Positions 15,901-29,129 of a stretch of DNA of 64,000 nucleotides are shown here, in pieces. The notes beneath the pieces are model-generated. The model had not been told where the DNA came from and did no database searches. It saw only the letters and a program-made list of their open reading frames with translations. Numbering within the stretch: position 1 is the first letter of the stretch; the number at the start of each line of letters is the position of its first letter. The stretch is from Tomocerus qinae (taxonomy: Eukaryota; Arthropoda; Collembola; Entomobryomorpha; Tomoceridae). Location of the stretch: positions 110,515,375 through 110,579,374 of the forward strand of contig CM034546.1 in NCBI GenBank assembly GCA_020055645.1, given 5' to 3'. A program made the translations under genes and the position numbers.

Positions 15901-16200
15901 ACCCACTTTAATTTCCAAAATTTTTCAATGTCATATATTGCAATACAATTTATGGCCATACGGGTCTATAAGGGAGTGTTATACCAATCTAAAAAAATCG
16001 TTTGGAGAATGCAGAGCCCAAAACTGGGTCGGTTGAGGGGTCTAGGACCAACTTTAATTTCCAAAATTTTTCAATGTCATATATTGCAACGCAATTTATG
16101 GCCATACAGTTCGCTAAGGGAGTGTCATAACTATCTTAAAAAATCGTTTGGAGAATGCAGAGCCCAAAACTGGGTTGGTCGAGGGGTCTAGGACCAACTT
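12940..16200 (+). repeat. Satellite duplication block, second copy (pairs with 7975-11230)
   Basis: Second copy of the block starting at 7975, offset by 4965-4966 bp. Monomer order and private variants are preserved over about 3.26 kb. This implies block duplication or unequal exchange in monomer register rather than independent drift. Confidence 0.75.
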
Positions 16201-18350
16201 TAATTTTCAAAATTTTTCAATGTCATATATTGCAACTCAATTTATGGCAATACAGTTCGCTAAGGGAGTGTCATAACTATCTTAAAAAATCGTTTGGAGA
16301 ATGCAGAGCCCAAAACTGGGTCGGTTGAGGGGTCTAGGACCAACTTTAATTTCCAAAATTTTTCAATGTCATATATTGCAATACAATTTATGGCCATACG
16401 GTGTCTATAAGGGAGTGTCATAACTATCTTAAAAATCGTTTGGAGAACGCAGAGCCCAAAACTGGGTCGGTTGAGGGGTCTAGGACCAACTTTAATTTCC
16501 AAAATTTTTCAATGTCATATATTGCAATACAATTTATGGCCATACGGGTCGATAAGGGAGTGTCATAACTATCTTAAAAAATCGTTTGGAGAATCCAGAG
16601 CCCAAAACTGGGACGGTTGAGGGGTCTAGGACCAACTTTAATTTCCAAAATTTTTCAATGTCATATATTGCAATACAATTTATGGCCATACGGGTCGATA
16701 AGGGAGTGTTATACCAATCTTAAAAAATCGTTTGGAGAACGCAGAGCCCAAAATTGGGTCTGTTGAGGGGTCTAGGACCCACTTTAATTTCCAAAATTTT
16801 TCAATGTCATATATTGCAATACAATTTATGGCCATACGGGTCTATAAGGGAGTGTTATACCAATCTAAAAAAATCGTTTGGAGAATGCAGAGCCCAAAAC
16901 TGGGTCGGTTGAGGGGTCTAGGACCAACTTTAATTTCCAAAATTTTTCAATGTCATATATTGCAACGCAATTTATGGCCATACAGTTCGCTAAGGGAGTG
17001 TCATAACTATCTTAAAAAATCGTTTGGAGAATGCAGAGCCCAAAACTGGGTTGGTCGAGGGGTCTAGGACCAACTTTAATTTTCAAAATTTTTCAATGTC
17101 ATATATTGCAACTCAATTTATGGCCATACGGTTCGCTAAGGGAGTGTCATAACTATCTTAAAAAATCGTTTGGAGAATGCAGAGCCCTAAACTGGGTCGG
17201 TTGAGATGTCTAGGACCAACTTTAATTTCCAAAATTTTTCAATGTCATATATTGCAACTCAATTTATGGCCATACGGTTCGCTAAGGGAGTGTCATAACT
17301 ATCTTAAAAAATCGTTTGGAGAATGCAGAGCCCAAAACTGGGTCGGTTGAGGGGTCTAGGACCAACTTTAATTTCCAAAATTTTTCAATGTCATATATTG
17401 CAATACAATTTATGGCCATACGGGTCGATAAGGGAGTGTCATAACTATCTTAAAAAATCGTTTGGAGAATCCAGAGCCCAAAACTGGGACGGTTGAGGGG
17501 TCTAGGACCAACTTTAATTTCCAAAATTTTTCAATGTCATATATTGCAATACAATTTATGGCCATACGGGTCGATAAGGGAGTGTTATACCAATCTTAAA
17601 AAATCGTTTGGAGAACGCAGAGCCCAAAATTGGGTCTGTTGAGGGGTCTAGGACCCACTTTAATTTCCAAAATTTTTCAATGTCATATATTGCAATACAA
17701 TTTATGGCCATACGGGTCTATAAGGGAGTGTTATACCAATCTAAAAAAATCGTTTGGAGAATGCAGAGCCCAAAACTGGGTCGGTTGAGGGGTCTAGGAC
17801 CAACTTTAATTTCCAAAATTTTTCAATGTCATATATTGCAACGCAATTTATGGCCATACAGTTCGCTAAGGGAGTGTCATAACTATCTTAAAAAATCGTT
17901 TGGAGAATGCAGAGCCCAAAACTGGGTTGGTCGAGGGGTCTAGGACCAACTTTAATTTTCAAAATTTTTCAATGTCATATATTGCAACTCAATTTATGGC
18001 CATACGGTTCGCTAAGGGAGTGTCATAACTATCTTAAAAAATCGTTTGGAGAATGCAGAGCCCTAAACTGGGTCGGTTGAGATGTCTAGGACCAACTTTA
18101 ATTTCCAAAATTTTTCAATGTCATATATTGCAACTCAATTTATGGCCATACGGTTCGCTAAGGGAGTGTCATAACTATCTTAAAAAATCCTTTGGAGAAT
18201 GCAGAGCCCAAAACTGGGACGGTTGAGGGGTCTAGGACCAACTTTAATTTCCAAAATTTTTCAATGTCATATATTGCAACTCAATTTATGGCCATACGGG
18301 TCGATAAGGGAGTGTTATACCAATCTTAAAAAATCGTTTGGAGAATGCAG
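15725..18350 (+). repeat. 876-bp higher-order repeat, three further copies
   Basis: The 876-bp unit seen at 10760 recurs with anchors at 15856, 16732 and 17608, each 876 bp apart. In the first of these copies the last monomers (about 16215-16600) are replaced by subtypes from a neighbouring block, so the higher-order repeat is mosaic. A partial further copy has its anchor near 18930. Confidence 0.8.
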
Positions 18351-21300
18351 AGCCCAAAACTGGGTTGGTTGAGGGGTCTAGGACCAACTTTAATTTCCAA
18401 AATTTTTCAATGTCATATATTGCAACTCAATTTATGGCAATACAGTTCGCTAAGGGAGTGTCATAACTATCTTAAAAAATCGTTTGGAGAATGCAGAGCC
18501 CAAAACTGGGTCGGTTGAGGGGTCTAGGACCAACTTTAATTTCCAAAATTTTTCAATGTCATATATTGCAATACAATTTATGGCCATACGGTGTCTATAA
18601 GGGAGTGTCATAACTATCTTAAAAAATCGTTTGGAGAACGCAGAGCCCAAAACTGGGTCGGTTGAGGGGTCTAGGACCAACTTTAATTTCCAAAATTTTT
18701 CAATGTCATATATTGCAATACAATTTATGGCCATACGGGTCGATAAGGGAGTGTCATAACTATCTTAAAAAATCGTTTGGAGAATCCAGAGCCCAAAACT
18801 GGGACGGTTGAGGGGTCTAGGACCAACTTTAATTTCCAAAATTTTTCAATGTCATATATTGCAATACAATTTATGGCCATACGGGTCGATAAGGGAGTGT
18901 TATACCAATCTTAAAAAATCGTTTGGAGAACGCAGAGCCCAAAATTGGGTCTGTTGAGGGGTCTAGGACCCACTTTAATTTCCAAAATTTTTCAATGTCA
19001 TATATTGCAATACAATTTATGGCCATACGGGTCTATAAGGGAGTGTTATACCAATCTTAAAAAATCGTTTGGAGAATGCAGAGCCCAAAACTGGGTCGGT
19101 TGAGGGGTCTAGGACCAACTTTAATTTCCAAAATTTTTCAATGTCATATATTGCAACGCAATTTATGGCCATACAGTTCGCTAAGGGAGTGTCATAACTA
19201 TCTTAAAAAATCGTTTGGAGAATGCAGAGCCCAAAACTGGGTTGGTCGAGGGGTCTAGGACCAACTTTAATTTTCAAAATTTTTCAATGTCATATATTGC
19301 AACTCAATTTATGGCCATACGGTTCGCTAAGGGAGTGTCATAACTATCTTAAAAAATCGTTTGGAGAATGCAGAGCCCTAAACTGGGTCGGTTGAGATGT
19401 CTAGGACCAACTTTAATTTCCAAAATTTTTCAATGTCATATATTGCAACTCAATTTATGGCCATACGGTTCGCTAAGGGAGTGTCATAACTATCTTAAAA
19501 AATCGTTTGGAGAATGCAGAGCCCAAAACTGGGTCGGTTGAGGGGTCTAGGACCAACTTTAATTTCCAAAATTTTTCAATGTCATATATTGCAATACAAT
19601 TTATGGCCATACGGGTCGATAAGGGAGTGTCATAACTATCTTAAAAAATCGTTTGGAGAATCCAGAGCCCAAAACTGGGTCGGTTGAGGGGTCTAGGACC
19701 AACTTTAATTTCCAAAATTTTTCAATGTCATATATTGCAACTCAATTTATGGCCATACGGTTCGCTAAGGGAGTGTCATAACTATCTTAAAAAATCCTTT
19801 GGAGAATGCAGAGCCCAAAACTGGGACGGTTGAGGGGTCTAGGACCAACTTTAATTTCCAAAATTTTTCAATGTCATATATTGCAACTCAATTTATGGCC
19901 ATACGGGTCGATAAGGGAGTGTTATACCAATCTTAAAAAATCGTTTGGAGAATGCAGAGCCCAAAACTGGGTCGGTTGAGGGGTCTAGGACCAACTTTAA
20001 TTTCCAAAATTTTTCAATGTCATATATTGCAACGCAATTTATGGCCATACAGTTCGCTAAGGGAGTGTCATAACTATCTTAAAAAATCGTTTGGAGAATG
20101 CAGAGCCCAAAACTGGGTTGGTTGAGGGGTCTAGGACCAACTTTAATTTTCAAAATTTTTCAATGTCATATATTGCAACTCAATTTATGGCCATACAGTT
20201 CGCTAAGGGAGTGTCATAACTATCTTAAAAAATCGTTTGGAGAATGCAGAGCCCAAAACTGGGACGGTTGAGGGGTCTAGGACCAACTTTAATTTCCAAA
20301 ATTTTTCAATGTCATATATTGCAATACAATTTATGGCCATACGGGTCTATAAGGGAGTGTTATACCAATCTTAAAAAATCGTTTGGAGAATGCAGAGCCC
20401 AAAACTGGGTCGGTTGAGGGGTCTAGGACCAACTTTAATTTCCAAAATTTTTCAATGTCATATATTGCAACTCAATTTATGGCCCTACAGTTCGCTAAGG
20501 GAGTGTCATAACTATCTTAAAAAATCGTTTGGAGAATGAAGAGCCCAAAACTGGGTCGATTGAGGGGTCTAGGACCAACTTTAATTTCCAAAATTTTTCA
20601 ATGTCATATATTGCAACTCAATTTATGGCCATACGGTTCGCTAAGGGAGTGTCATAACTATCTTAAAAAATCGTTTGGAGAATGCAGAGCCCAAAACTGA
20701 GTCGGTTGAGGGGTCTAGGACCAACTTTAATTTCCAAAATTTTTCAATGTCATATATTGCAATACAATTTATGGCCATACGGGTCGATAAGGGAGTGTTA
20801 TACCAATCTTAAAAAATCGTTTGGAGAAGGCAGAGCCCAAAATTGGGTCGGTTGAGGGGTCTAGGACCCACTTTAATTTCCAAAATTTTTCAATGTCATA
20901 TATTGCAATACAATTTATGGCCATACGGGTCTATAAGGGAGTGTTATACCAATCTTAAAAAATCGTTTGGAGAATGCAGAGCCCAAAACTGGGTCGGTTG
21001 AGGGGTCTAGGACCAACTTTAATTTCCAAAATTTTTCAATGTCATATATTGCAACTCAATTTATGGCCATACGGTTCGCTAAGGGAGTGTCATAACTATC
21101 TTAAAAAATCGTTTGGAGAATGCAGAGCCCAAAACTGAGTCGGTTGAGGGGTCTAGGACCAACTTTAATTTCCAAAATTTTTCAATGTCATATATTGCAA
21201 TACAATTTATGGCCATACGGGTCGATAAGGGAGTGTTATACCAATCTTAAAAAATCGTTTGGAGAACGCAGAGCCCAAAATTGGGTCGGTTGAGGGGTCT

Positions 21301-22759
21301 AGGAACAACTTTAATGTCCAAAATTTTTCAATGTCATATATTGCAATACAATTTATGGCCATACGGGTCTATAAGGGAGTGTTATACCAATCTTAAAAAA
21401 TCGTTTGGAGAACGCAGAGCCCAAAACTGGGTCGGTTGAGAGGTCTAGGACCAACTTTAATTTCCAAAATTTTTCAATGTCATATATTGCAACTCAATTT
21501 ATGGCCATACGGTTCGCTAAGGGAGTGTCATAACTATCTTAAAAAATCGTTTGGAGAATGCAGAGCCCTAAACTGGGTCGGTTGAGATGTCTAGGACCAA
21601 CTTTAATTTCCAAAATTTTTCAATGTCATATATTGCAACTCAATTTATGGCCATACGGTTCGCTAAGGGAGTGTCATAACTATCTTAAAAAATCGTTTGG
21701 AGAATGCAGAGCCCAAAACTGGGTCGGTTGAGGGGTCTAGGACCAACTTTAATTTCCAAAATTTTTCAATGTCATATATTGCAATACAATTTATGGCCAT
21801 ACGGGTCGATAAGGGAGTGTCATAACTATCTTAAAAAATCGTTTGGAGAATCCAGAGCCCAAAACTGGGTCGGTTGAGGGGTCTAGGACCAACTTTAATT
21901 TCAAAAATTTTTCAATGTCATATATTGCAACTCAATTTATGGCCCTACAGTTCGCTAAGGGAGTGTCATAACTATCTTAAAAAATCGTTTGGAGAATGCA
22001 GAGCCTAAAACTGGGTCGGTTGAGGGGTCTAGGACCAACTTTAATTTCCAAAATTTTTCAATGTCATATATTGCAATACAATTTATGGCCATACGGGTCT
22101 ATAAGGGAGTGTTATACCAATCTTAAAAAATCGTTTGGAGAATGCAGAGCCCAAAACTGGGTCGGTTGAGGGGTCTAGGACCAACTTTAATTTCCAAAAT
22201 TTTTCAATGTCATATATTGCAACGCAATTTATGGCCATACAGTTCGCTAAGGGAGTGTCATAACTATCTTAAAAAATCGTTTGGAGAATGCAGAGCCCAA
22301 AACTGGGTTGGTTGAGGGGTCTAGGACCAACTTTAATTTTCAAAATTTTTCAATGTCATATATTGCAACTCAATTTATGGCCATACAGTTCGCTAAGGGA
22401 GTGTCATAACTATCTTAAAAAATCGTTTGGAGAATGCAGAGCCCAAAACTGGGACGGTTGAGGGGTCTAGGACCAACTTTAATTTCCAAAATTTTTCAAC
22501 GCATATATTGCAATACAATTTATGGCCATACGGGTCTATAAGGGAGTGTTATACCAATCTTAAAAAATCGTTTGGAGAATGCAGAGCCCAAAACTGGGTC
22601 GGTTGAGGGGTCTAGGACCAACTTTAATTTCCAAAATTTTTCAATGTCATATATTGCAACTCAATTTATGGCCCTACAGTTCGCTAAGGGAGTGTCATAA
22701 CTATCTTAAAAAATCGTTTGGAGAATGAAGAGCCCAAAACTGGGTCGGTTGAGGGGTCT

Positions 22760-25095
22760 AGGACCAACTTTAATTTCCAAAATTTTTCAATGTCATATAT
22801 TGCAACTCAATTTATGGCCATACGGTTCGCTAAGGGAGTGTCATAACTATCTTAAAAAATCGTTTGGAGAATGCAGAGCCCAAAACTGAGTCGGTTGAGG
22901 GGTCTAGGACCAACTTTAATTTCCAAAATTTTTCAATGTCATATATTGCAATACAATTTATGGCCATACGGGTCGATAAGGGAGTGTTATACCAATCTTA
23001 AAAAATCGTTTGGAGAAGGCAGAGCCCAAAATTGGGTCGGTTGAGGGGTCTAGGACCCACTTTAATTTCCAAAATTTTTCAATGTCATATATTGCAATAC
23101 AATTTATGGCCATACGGGTCTATAAGGGAGTGTTATACCAATCTTAAAAAATCGTTTGGAGAATGCAGAGCCCAAAACTGGGTCGGTTGAGGGGTCTAGG
23201 ACCAACTTTAATTTCCAAAATTTTTTAATGTCATATATTGCCACTCAAATTTTGACAATACGGTTCGCTAAGGGAGTGTCATAACTATCTTAAAAAATCG
23301 TTTGGAGAATGCAGACGCCAAAACTGGGTCGGTTGAGGGGTCTAGGACCAACTTTAATTTCCAAAATTTTTTAATGTCATATATTGCCACTCAAATTTTG
23401 GAAATACGGTTCGCTAAGGGAGTGTCATAACTATCTTAAAAAATCGTTTGGAGAATGCAGAGCCCAAAACTGAGTCGGTTGAGGGGTCTAGGACCAACTT
23501 TAATTTCCAAAATTTTTCAATGTCATATATTGCAATACAATTTATGGCCATACGGGTCGATAAGGGAGTGTTATACCAATCTTAAAAAATCGTTTGGAGA
23601 ACGCAGAGCCCAAAATTGGGTCGGTTGAGGGGTCTAGGAACAACTTTAATGTCCAAAATTTTTCAATGTCATATATTGCAATACAATTTATGGCCATACG
23701 GGTCTATAAGGGAGTGTTATACCAATCTTAAAAAATCGTTTGGAGAACGCAGAGCCCAAAACTGGGTCGGTTGAGAGGTCTAGGACCAACTTTAATTTCC
23801 AAAATTTTTCAATGTCATATATTGCAACTCAATTTATGGCCCTACAGTTCGCTAAGGGAGTGTCATAACTATCTTAAAAAATCGTTTGGAGAATGCAGAG
23901 CCCAAAACTGGGACGGTTGAGGGGTCTAGGACCAACTTTAATTTCCAAAATTTTTTAATGTCATATATTGCCACTCAAATTTTGGCAATACGGTTCGCTA
24001 AGGGAGTGTCATAACTATCTTAAAAAATCGTTTGGAGAATGCAGAGCCCAAAACTGGGACGGTTGAGGGGTCTAGGACCAACTTTAATTTCCAAAATTTT
24101 TTAATGTCATATATTGCCACTCAAATTTTGGCAATACGGTTCGCTAAGGGAGTGTCATAACTATCTTGAAAAATCGTTTGGAGAATGCAGAGCCCAAAAC
24201 TGGTTCGGTTGAGGGGTCTAGGACCAACTTTAATTTCCAAAATTTTTCAATGTCATATATTGCAACTCAATTTATGGCCATACTGGTCGATAAGGGAGTG
24301 TTATACCAATCTTAAAAAATCGTTTGGAGAATGCAGAGCCCAAAACTGGGTTGGTTGAGGGGTCTAGGACCAACTTTAATTTCCAAAATTTTTCAATGTC
24401 ATATATTGCAACTCAATTTATGGCAATACAGTTCGCTAAGGGAGTGTCATAACTATCTTAAAAAATCGTTTGGAGAATGCAGAGCCCAAAACTGGGTCTG
24501 TTGAGGGGTCTAGGACCAACTTTAATTTCCAAAATTTTTCAATGTCATATATTGCAATACAATTTATGGCCATACGGTGTCTATAAGGGAGTGTCATAAC
24601 TATCTTAAAAATCGTTTGGAGAACGCAGAGCCCAAAACTGGGTCGGTTGAGGGGTCTAGGACCAACTTTAATTTCCAAAATTTTTCAATGTCATATATTG
24701 CAATACAATTTATGGCCATACGGGTCGATAAGGGAGTGTCATAACTATCTTAAAAAATCGTTTGGAGAATCCAGAGCCCAAAACTGGGTCGGTTGAGGGG
24801 TCTAGGACCAACTTTAATTTCCAAAATTTTTCAATGTCATATATTGCAACTCAATTTATGGCCATACGGTTCGCTAAGGGAGTGTCATAACTATCTTAAA
24901 AAATCCTTTGGAGAATGCAGAGCCCAAAACTGGGACGGTTGAGGGGTCTAGGACCAACTTTAATTTCCAAAATTTTTCAATGTCATATATTGCAACTCAA
25001 TTTATGGCCATACGGGTCGATAAGGGAGTGTTATGCCAATCTTAAAAAATCGTTTGGAGAATGCAGAGCCCAAAACTGGGTTGGTTGAGGGGTCT
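22760..25095 (+). repeat. Satellite block of 16 monomers, first of two tandem copies
   Basis: A 2336-bp block (16 x 146) is directly followed by a second copy. The GGAGAAGGCAGAGC mark is at 23012 and 25348. Both copies carry GCAGACGCCAAAAC, TTTAATGTCCAAAA and CTATCTTGAAAAATCG, variants absent or rare elsewhere. Confidence 0.8.
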
Positions 25096-27578
25096 AGGAC
25101 CAACTTTAATTTCCAAAATTTTTCAATGTCATATATTGCAACTCAATTTATGGCCATACGGTTCGCTAAGGGAGTGTCATAACTATCTTAAAAAATCGTT
25201 TGGAGAATGCAGAGCCCAAAACTGAGTCGGTTGAGGGGTCTAGGACCAACTTTAATTTCCAAAATTTTTCAATGTCATATATTGCAATACAATTTATGGC
25301 CATACGGGTCGATAAGGGAGTGTTATACCAATCTTAAAAAATCGTTTGGAGAAGGCAGAGCCCAAAATTGGGTCGGTTGAGGGGTCTAGGACCCACTTTA
25401 ATTTCCAAAATTTTTCAATGTCATATATTGCAATACAATTTATGGCCATACGGGTCTATAAGGGAGTGTTATACCAATCTTAAAAAATCGTTTGGAGAAT
25501 GCAGAGCCCAAAACTGGGTCGGTTGAGGGGTCTAGGACCAACTTTAATTTCCAAAATTTTTTAATGTCATATATTGCCACTCAAATTTTGACAATACGGT
25601 TCGCTAAGGGAGTGTCATAACTATCTTAAAAAATCGTTTGGAGAATGCAGACGCCAAAACTGGGTCGGTTGAGGGGTCTAGGACCAACTTTAATTTCCAA
25701 AATTTTTTAATGTCATATATTGCCACTCAAATTTTGGAAATACGGTTCGCTAAGGGAGTGTCATAACTATCTTAAAAAATCGTTTGGAGAATGCAGAGCC
25801 CAAAACTGAGTCGGTTGAGGGGTCTAGGACCAACTTTAATTTCCAAAATTTTTCAATGTCATATATTGCAATACAATTTATGGCCATACGGGTCGATAAG
25901 GGAGTGTTATACCAATCTTAAAAAATCGTTTGGAGAACGCAGAGCCCAAAATTGGGTCGGTTGAGGGGTCTAGGAACAACTTTAATGTCCAAAATTTTTC
26001 AATGTCATATATTGCAATACAATTTATGGCCATACGGGTCTATAAGGGAGTGTTATACCAATCTTAAAAAATCGTTTGGAGAACGCAGAGCCCAAAACTG
26101 GGTCGGTTGAGAGGTCTAGGACCAACTTTAATTTCCAAAATTTTTCAATGTCATATATTGCAACTCAATTTATGGCCCTACAGTTCGCTAAGGGAGTGTC
26201 ATAACTATCTTAAAAAATCGTTTGGAGAATGCAGAGCCCAAAACTGCGTCGGTTGAGGGGTCTAGGACCAACTTTAATTTCCAAAATTTTTCAATGTCAT
26301 ATATTGCAACTCAATTTATGGCCATACAGTTCGCTAAGGGAGTGTCATAACTATCTTAAAAAATCGTTTGGAGAATGCAGAGCCCAAAACTGGGACGGTT
26401 GAGGGGTCTAGGACCAACTTTAATTTCCAAAATTTTTTAATGTCATATATTGCCACTCAAATTTTGGCAATACGGTTCGCTAAGGGAGTGTCATAACTAT
26501 CTTAAAAAATCGTTTGGAGAATGCAGAGCCCAAAACTGGGACGGTTGAGGGGTCTAGGACCAACTTTAATTTCCAAAATTTTTTAATGTCATATATTGCC
26601 ACTCAAATTTTGGCAATACGGTTCGCTAAGGGAGTGTCATAACTATCTTGAAAAATCGTTTGGAGAATGCAGAGCCCAAAACTGGTTCGGTTGAGGGGTC
26701 TAGGACCAACTTTAATTTCCAAAATTTTTCAATGTCATATATTGCAACTCAATTTATGGCCATACTGGTCGATAAGGGAGTGTTATACCAATCTTAAAAA
26801 ATCGTTTGGAGAATGCAGAGCCCAAAACTGGGTTGGTTGAGGGGTCTAGGACCAACTTTAATTTCCAAAATTTTTCAATGTCATATATTGCAACTCAATT
26901 TATGGCAATACAGTTCGCTAAGGGAGTGTCATAACTATCTTAAAAAATCGTTTGGAGAATGCAGAGCCCAAAACTGGGTCTGTTGAGGGGTCTAGGACCA
27001 ACTTTAATTTCCAAAATTTTTCAATGTCATATATTGCAATACAATTTATGGCCATACGGTGTCTATAAGGGAGTGTCATAACTATCTTAAAAAATCGTTT
27101 GGAGAACGCAGAGCCCAAAACTGGGTCGGTTGAGGGGTCTAGGACCAACTTTAATTTCCAAAATTTTTCAATGTCATATATTGCAATACAATTTATGGCC
27201 ATACGGGTCGATAAGGGAGTGTCATAACTATCTTAAAAAATCGTTTGGAGAATCCAGAGCCCAAAACTGGGTCGGTTGAGGGGTCTAGGACCAACTTTAA
27301 TTTCCAAAATTTTTCAATGTCATATATTGCAACTCAATTTATGGCCATACGGTTCGCTAAGGGAGTGTCATAACTATCTTAAAAAATCCTTTGGAGAATG
27401 CAGAGCCCAAAACTGGGACGGTTGAGGGGTCTAGGACCAACTTTAATTTCCAAAATTTTTCAATGTCATATATTGCAACTCAATTTATGGCCATACGGGT
27501 CGATAAGGGAGTGTTATGCCAATCTTAAAAAATCGTTTGGAGAATGCAGAGCCCAAAACTGGGTTGGTTGAGGGGTCT
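25096..27578 (+). repeat. Satellite block, second tandem copy, one monomer longer
   Basis: Copy of 22760-25095 extended to 17 monomers. The offset is 2336 bp up to about 26.2 kb and 2482 bp after it, because one extra monomer (marked AAAACTGCGTCGG near 26240) is present in this copy. A shared private variant, GTTATGCCAATC, marks the ends near 25030 and 27513. Confidence 0.8.
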
Positions 27579-29129
27579 AGGACCAACTTTAATTTCCAAA
27601 ATTTTTCAATGTCATATATTGCAACTCAATTTATGGCAATACAGTTCGCTAAGGGAGTGTCATAACTATCTTAAAAAATCGTTTGGAGAATGCAGAGCCC
27701 AAAACTGGGTCGGTTGAGGGGTCTAGGACCAACTTTAATTTCCAAAATTTTTCAATGTCATATATTGCAATACAATTTATGGCCATACGGTGTCTATAAG
27801 GGAGTGTCATAACTATCTTAAAAAATCGTTTGGAGAACGCAGAGCCCAAAACTGGGTCGGTTGAGGGGTCTAGGACCAACTTTAATTTCCAAAATTTTTC
27901 AATGTCATATATTGCAATACAATTTATGGCCATACGGGTCGATAAGGGAGTGTCATAACTATCTTAAAAAATCGTTTGGAGAATGCAGAGCCCAAAACTG
28001 GGTCGGTTGAGGGGTCTAGGACCAACTTTAATTTCCAAAATTTTTCAATGTCATATATTGCAACTCAATTTATGGCCATACGGTTCGCTAAGGGAGTGTC
28101 ATAACTATCTTAAAAAATCCTTTGGAGAATGCAGAGCCCAAAACTGGGACGGTTGAGGGGTCTAGGACCAACTTTAATTTCCAAAATTTTTCAATGTCCT
28201 ATATTGCAACTCAATTTATGGCCATACGGTTCGCTAAGGGAGTGTCATAACTATCTTAAAAAATCGTTTGGAGAATGCAGAGCCCAAAACTGGGACGGTT
28301 GAGGGGTCTAGGACCAACTTTAATTTCCAAAATTTTTCAATGTCATATATTGCAATACAATTTATGGCCATACGGGTCGATAAGGGAGTGTCATAACTAT
28401 CTTAAAAAATCGTTTGGAGAATCCAGAGCCCAAAACTGGGTCGGTTGAGGGGTCTAGGACCAACTTTAATTTCCAAAATTTTTCAATGTCATATATTGCA
28501 ATACAATTTATGGCCATACGGGTCTATAAGGGAGTGTTATACCAATCTTAAAAAATCGTTTGGAGAATGCAGAGCCCAAAACTGGGTCGGTTGAGGGGTC
28601 TAGGACCAACTTTAATTTCCAAAATTTTTCAATGTCATATATTGCAACGCAATTTATGGCCATACAGTTCGCTAAGGGAGTGTCATAACTATCTTAAAAA
28701 ATCGTTTGGAGAATGCAGAGCCCAAAACTGGGTTGGTTGAGGGGTCTAGGACCAACTTTAATTTTCAAAATTTTTCAATGTCATATATTGCAACTCAATT
28801 TATGGCCATACGGTTCGCTAAGGGAGTGTCATAACTATCTTAAAAAATCGTTTGGAGAATGCAGAGCCCTAAACTGGGTCGGTTGAGATGTCTAGGACCA
28901 ACTTTAATTTCCAAAATTTTTCAATGTCATATATTGCAACTCAATTTATGGCCATACGGTTCGCTAAGGGAGTGTCATAACTATCTTAAAAAATCGTTTG
29001 GAGAATGCAGAGCCCAAAACTGGGACGGTTGAGGGGTCTAGGACCAACTTTAATTTCCAAAATTTTTTAATGTCATATATTGCCACTCAAATTTTGCCAA
29101 TACGGTTCGCTAAGGGAGTGTCATAACTA

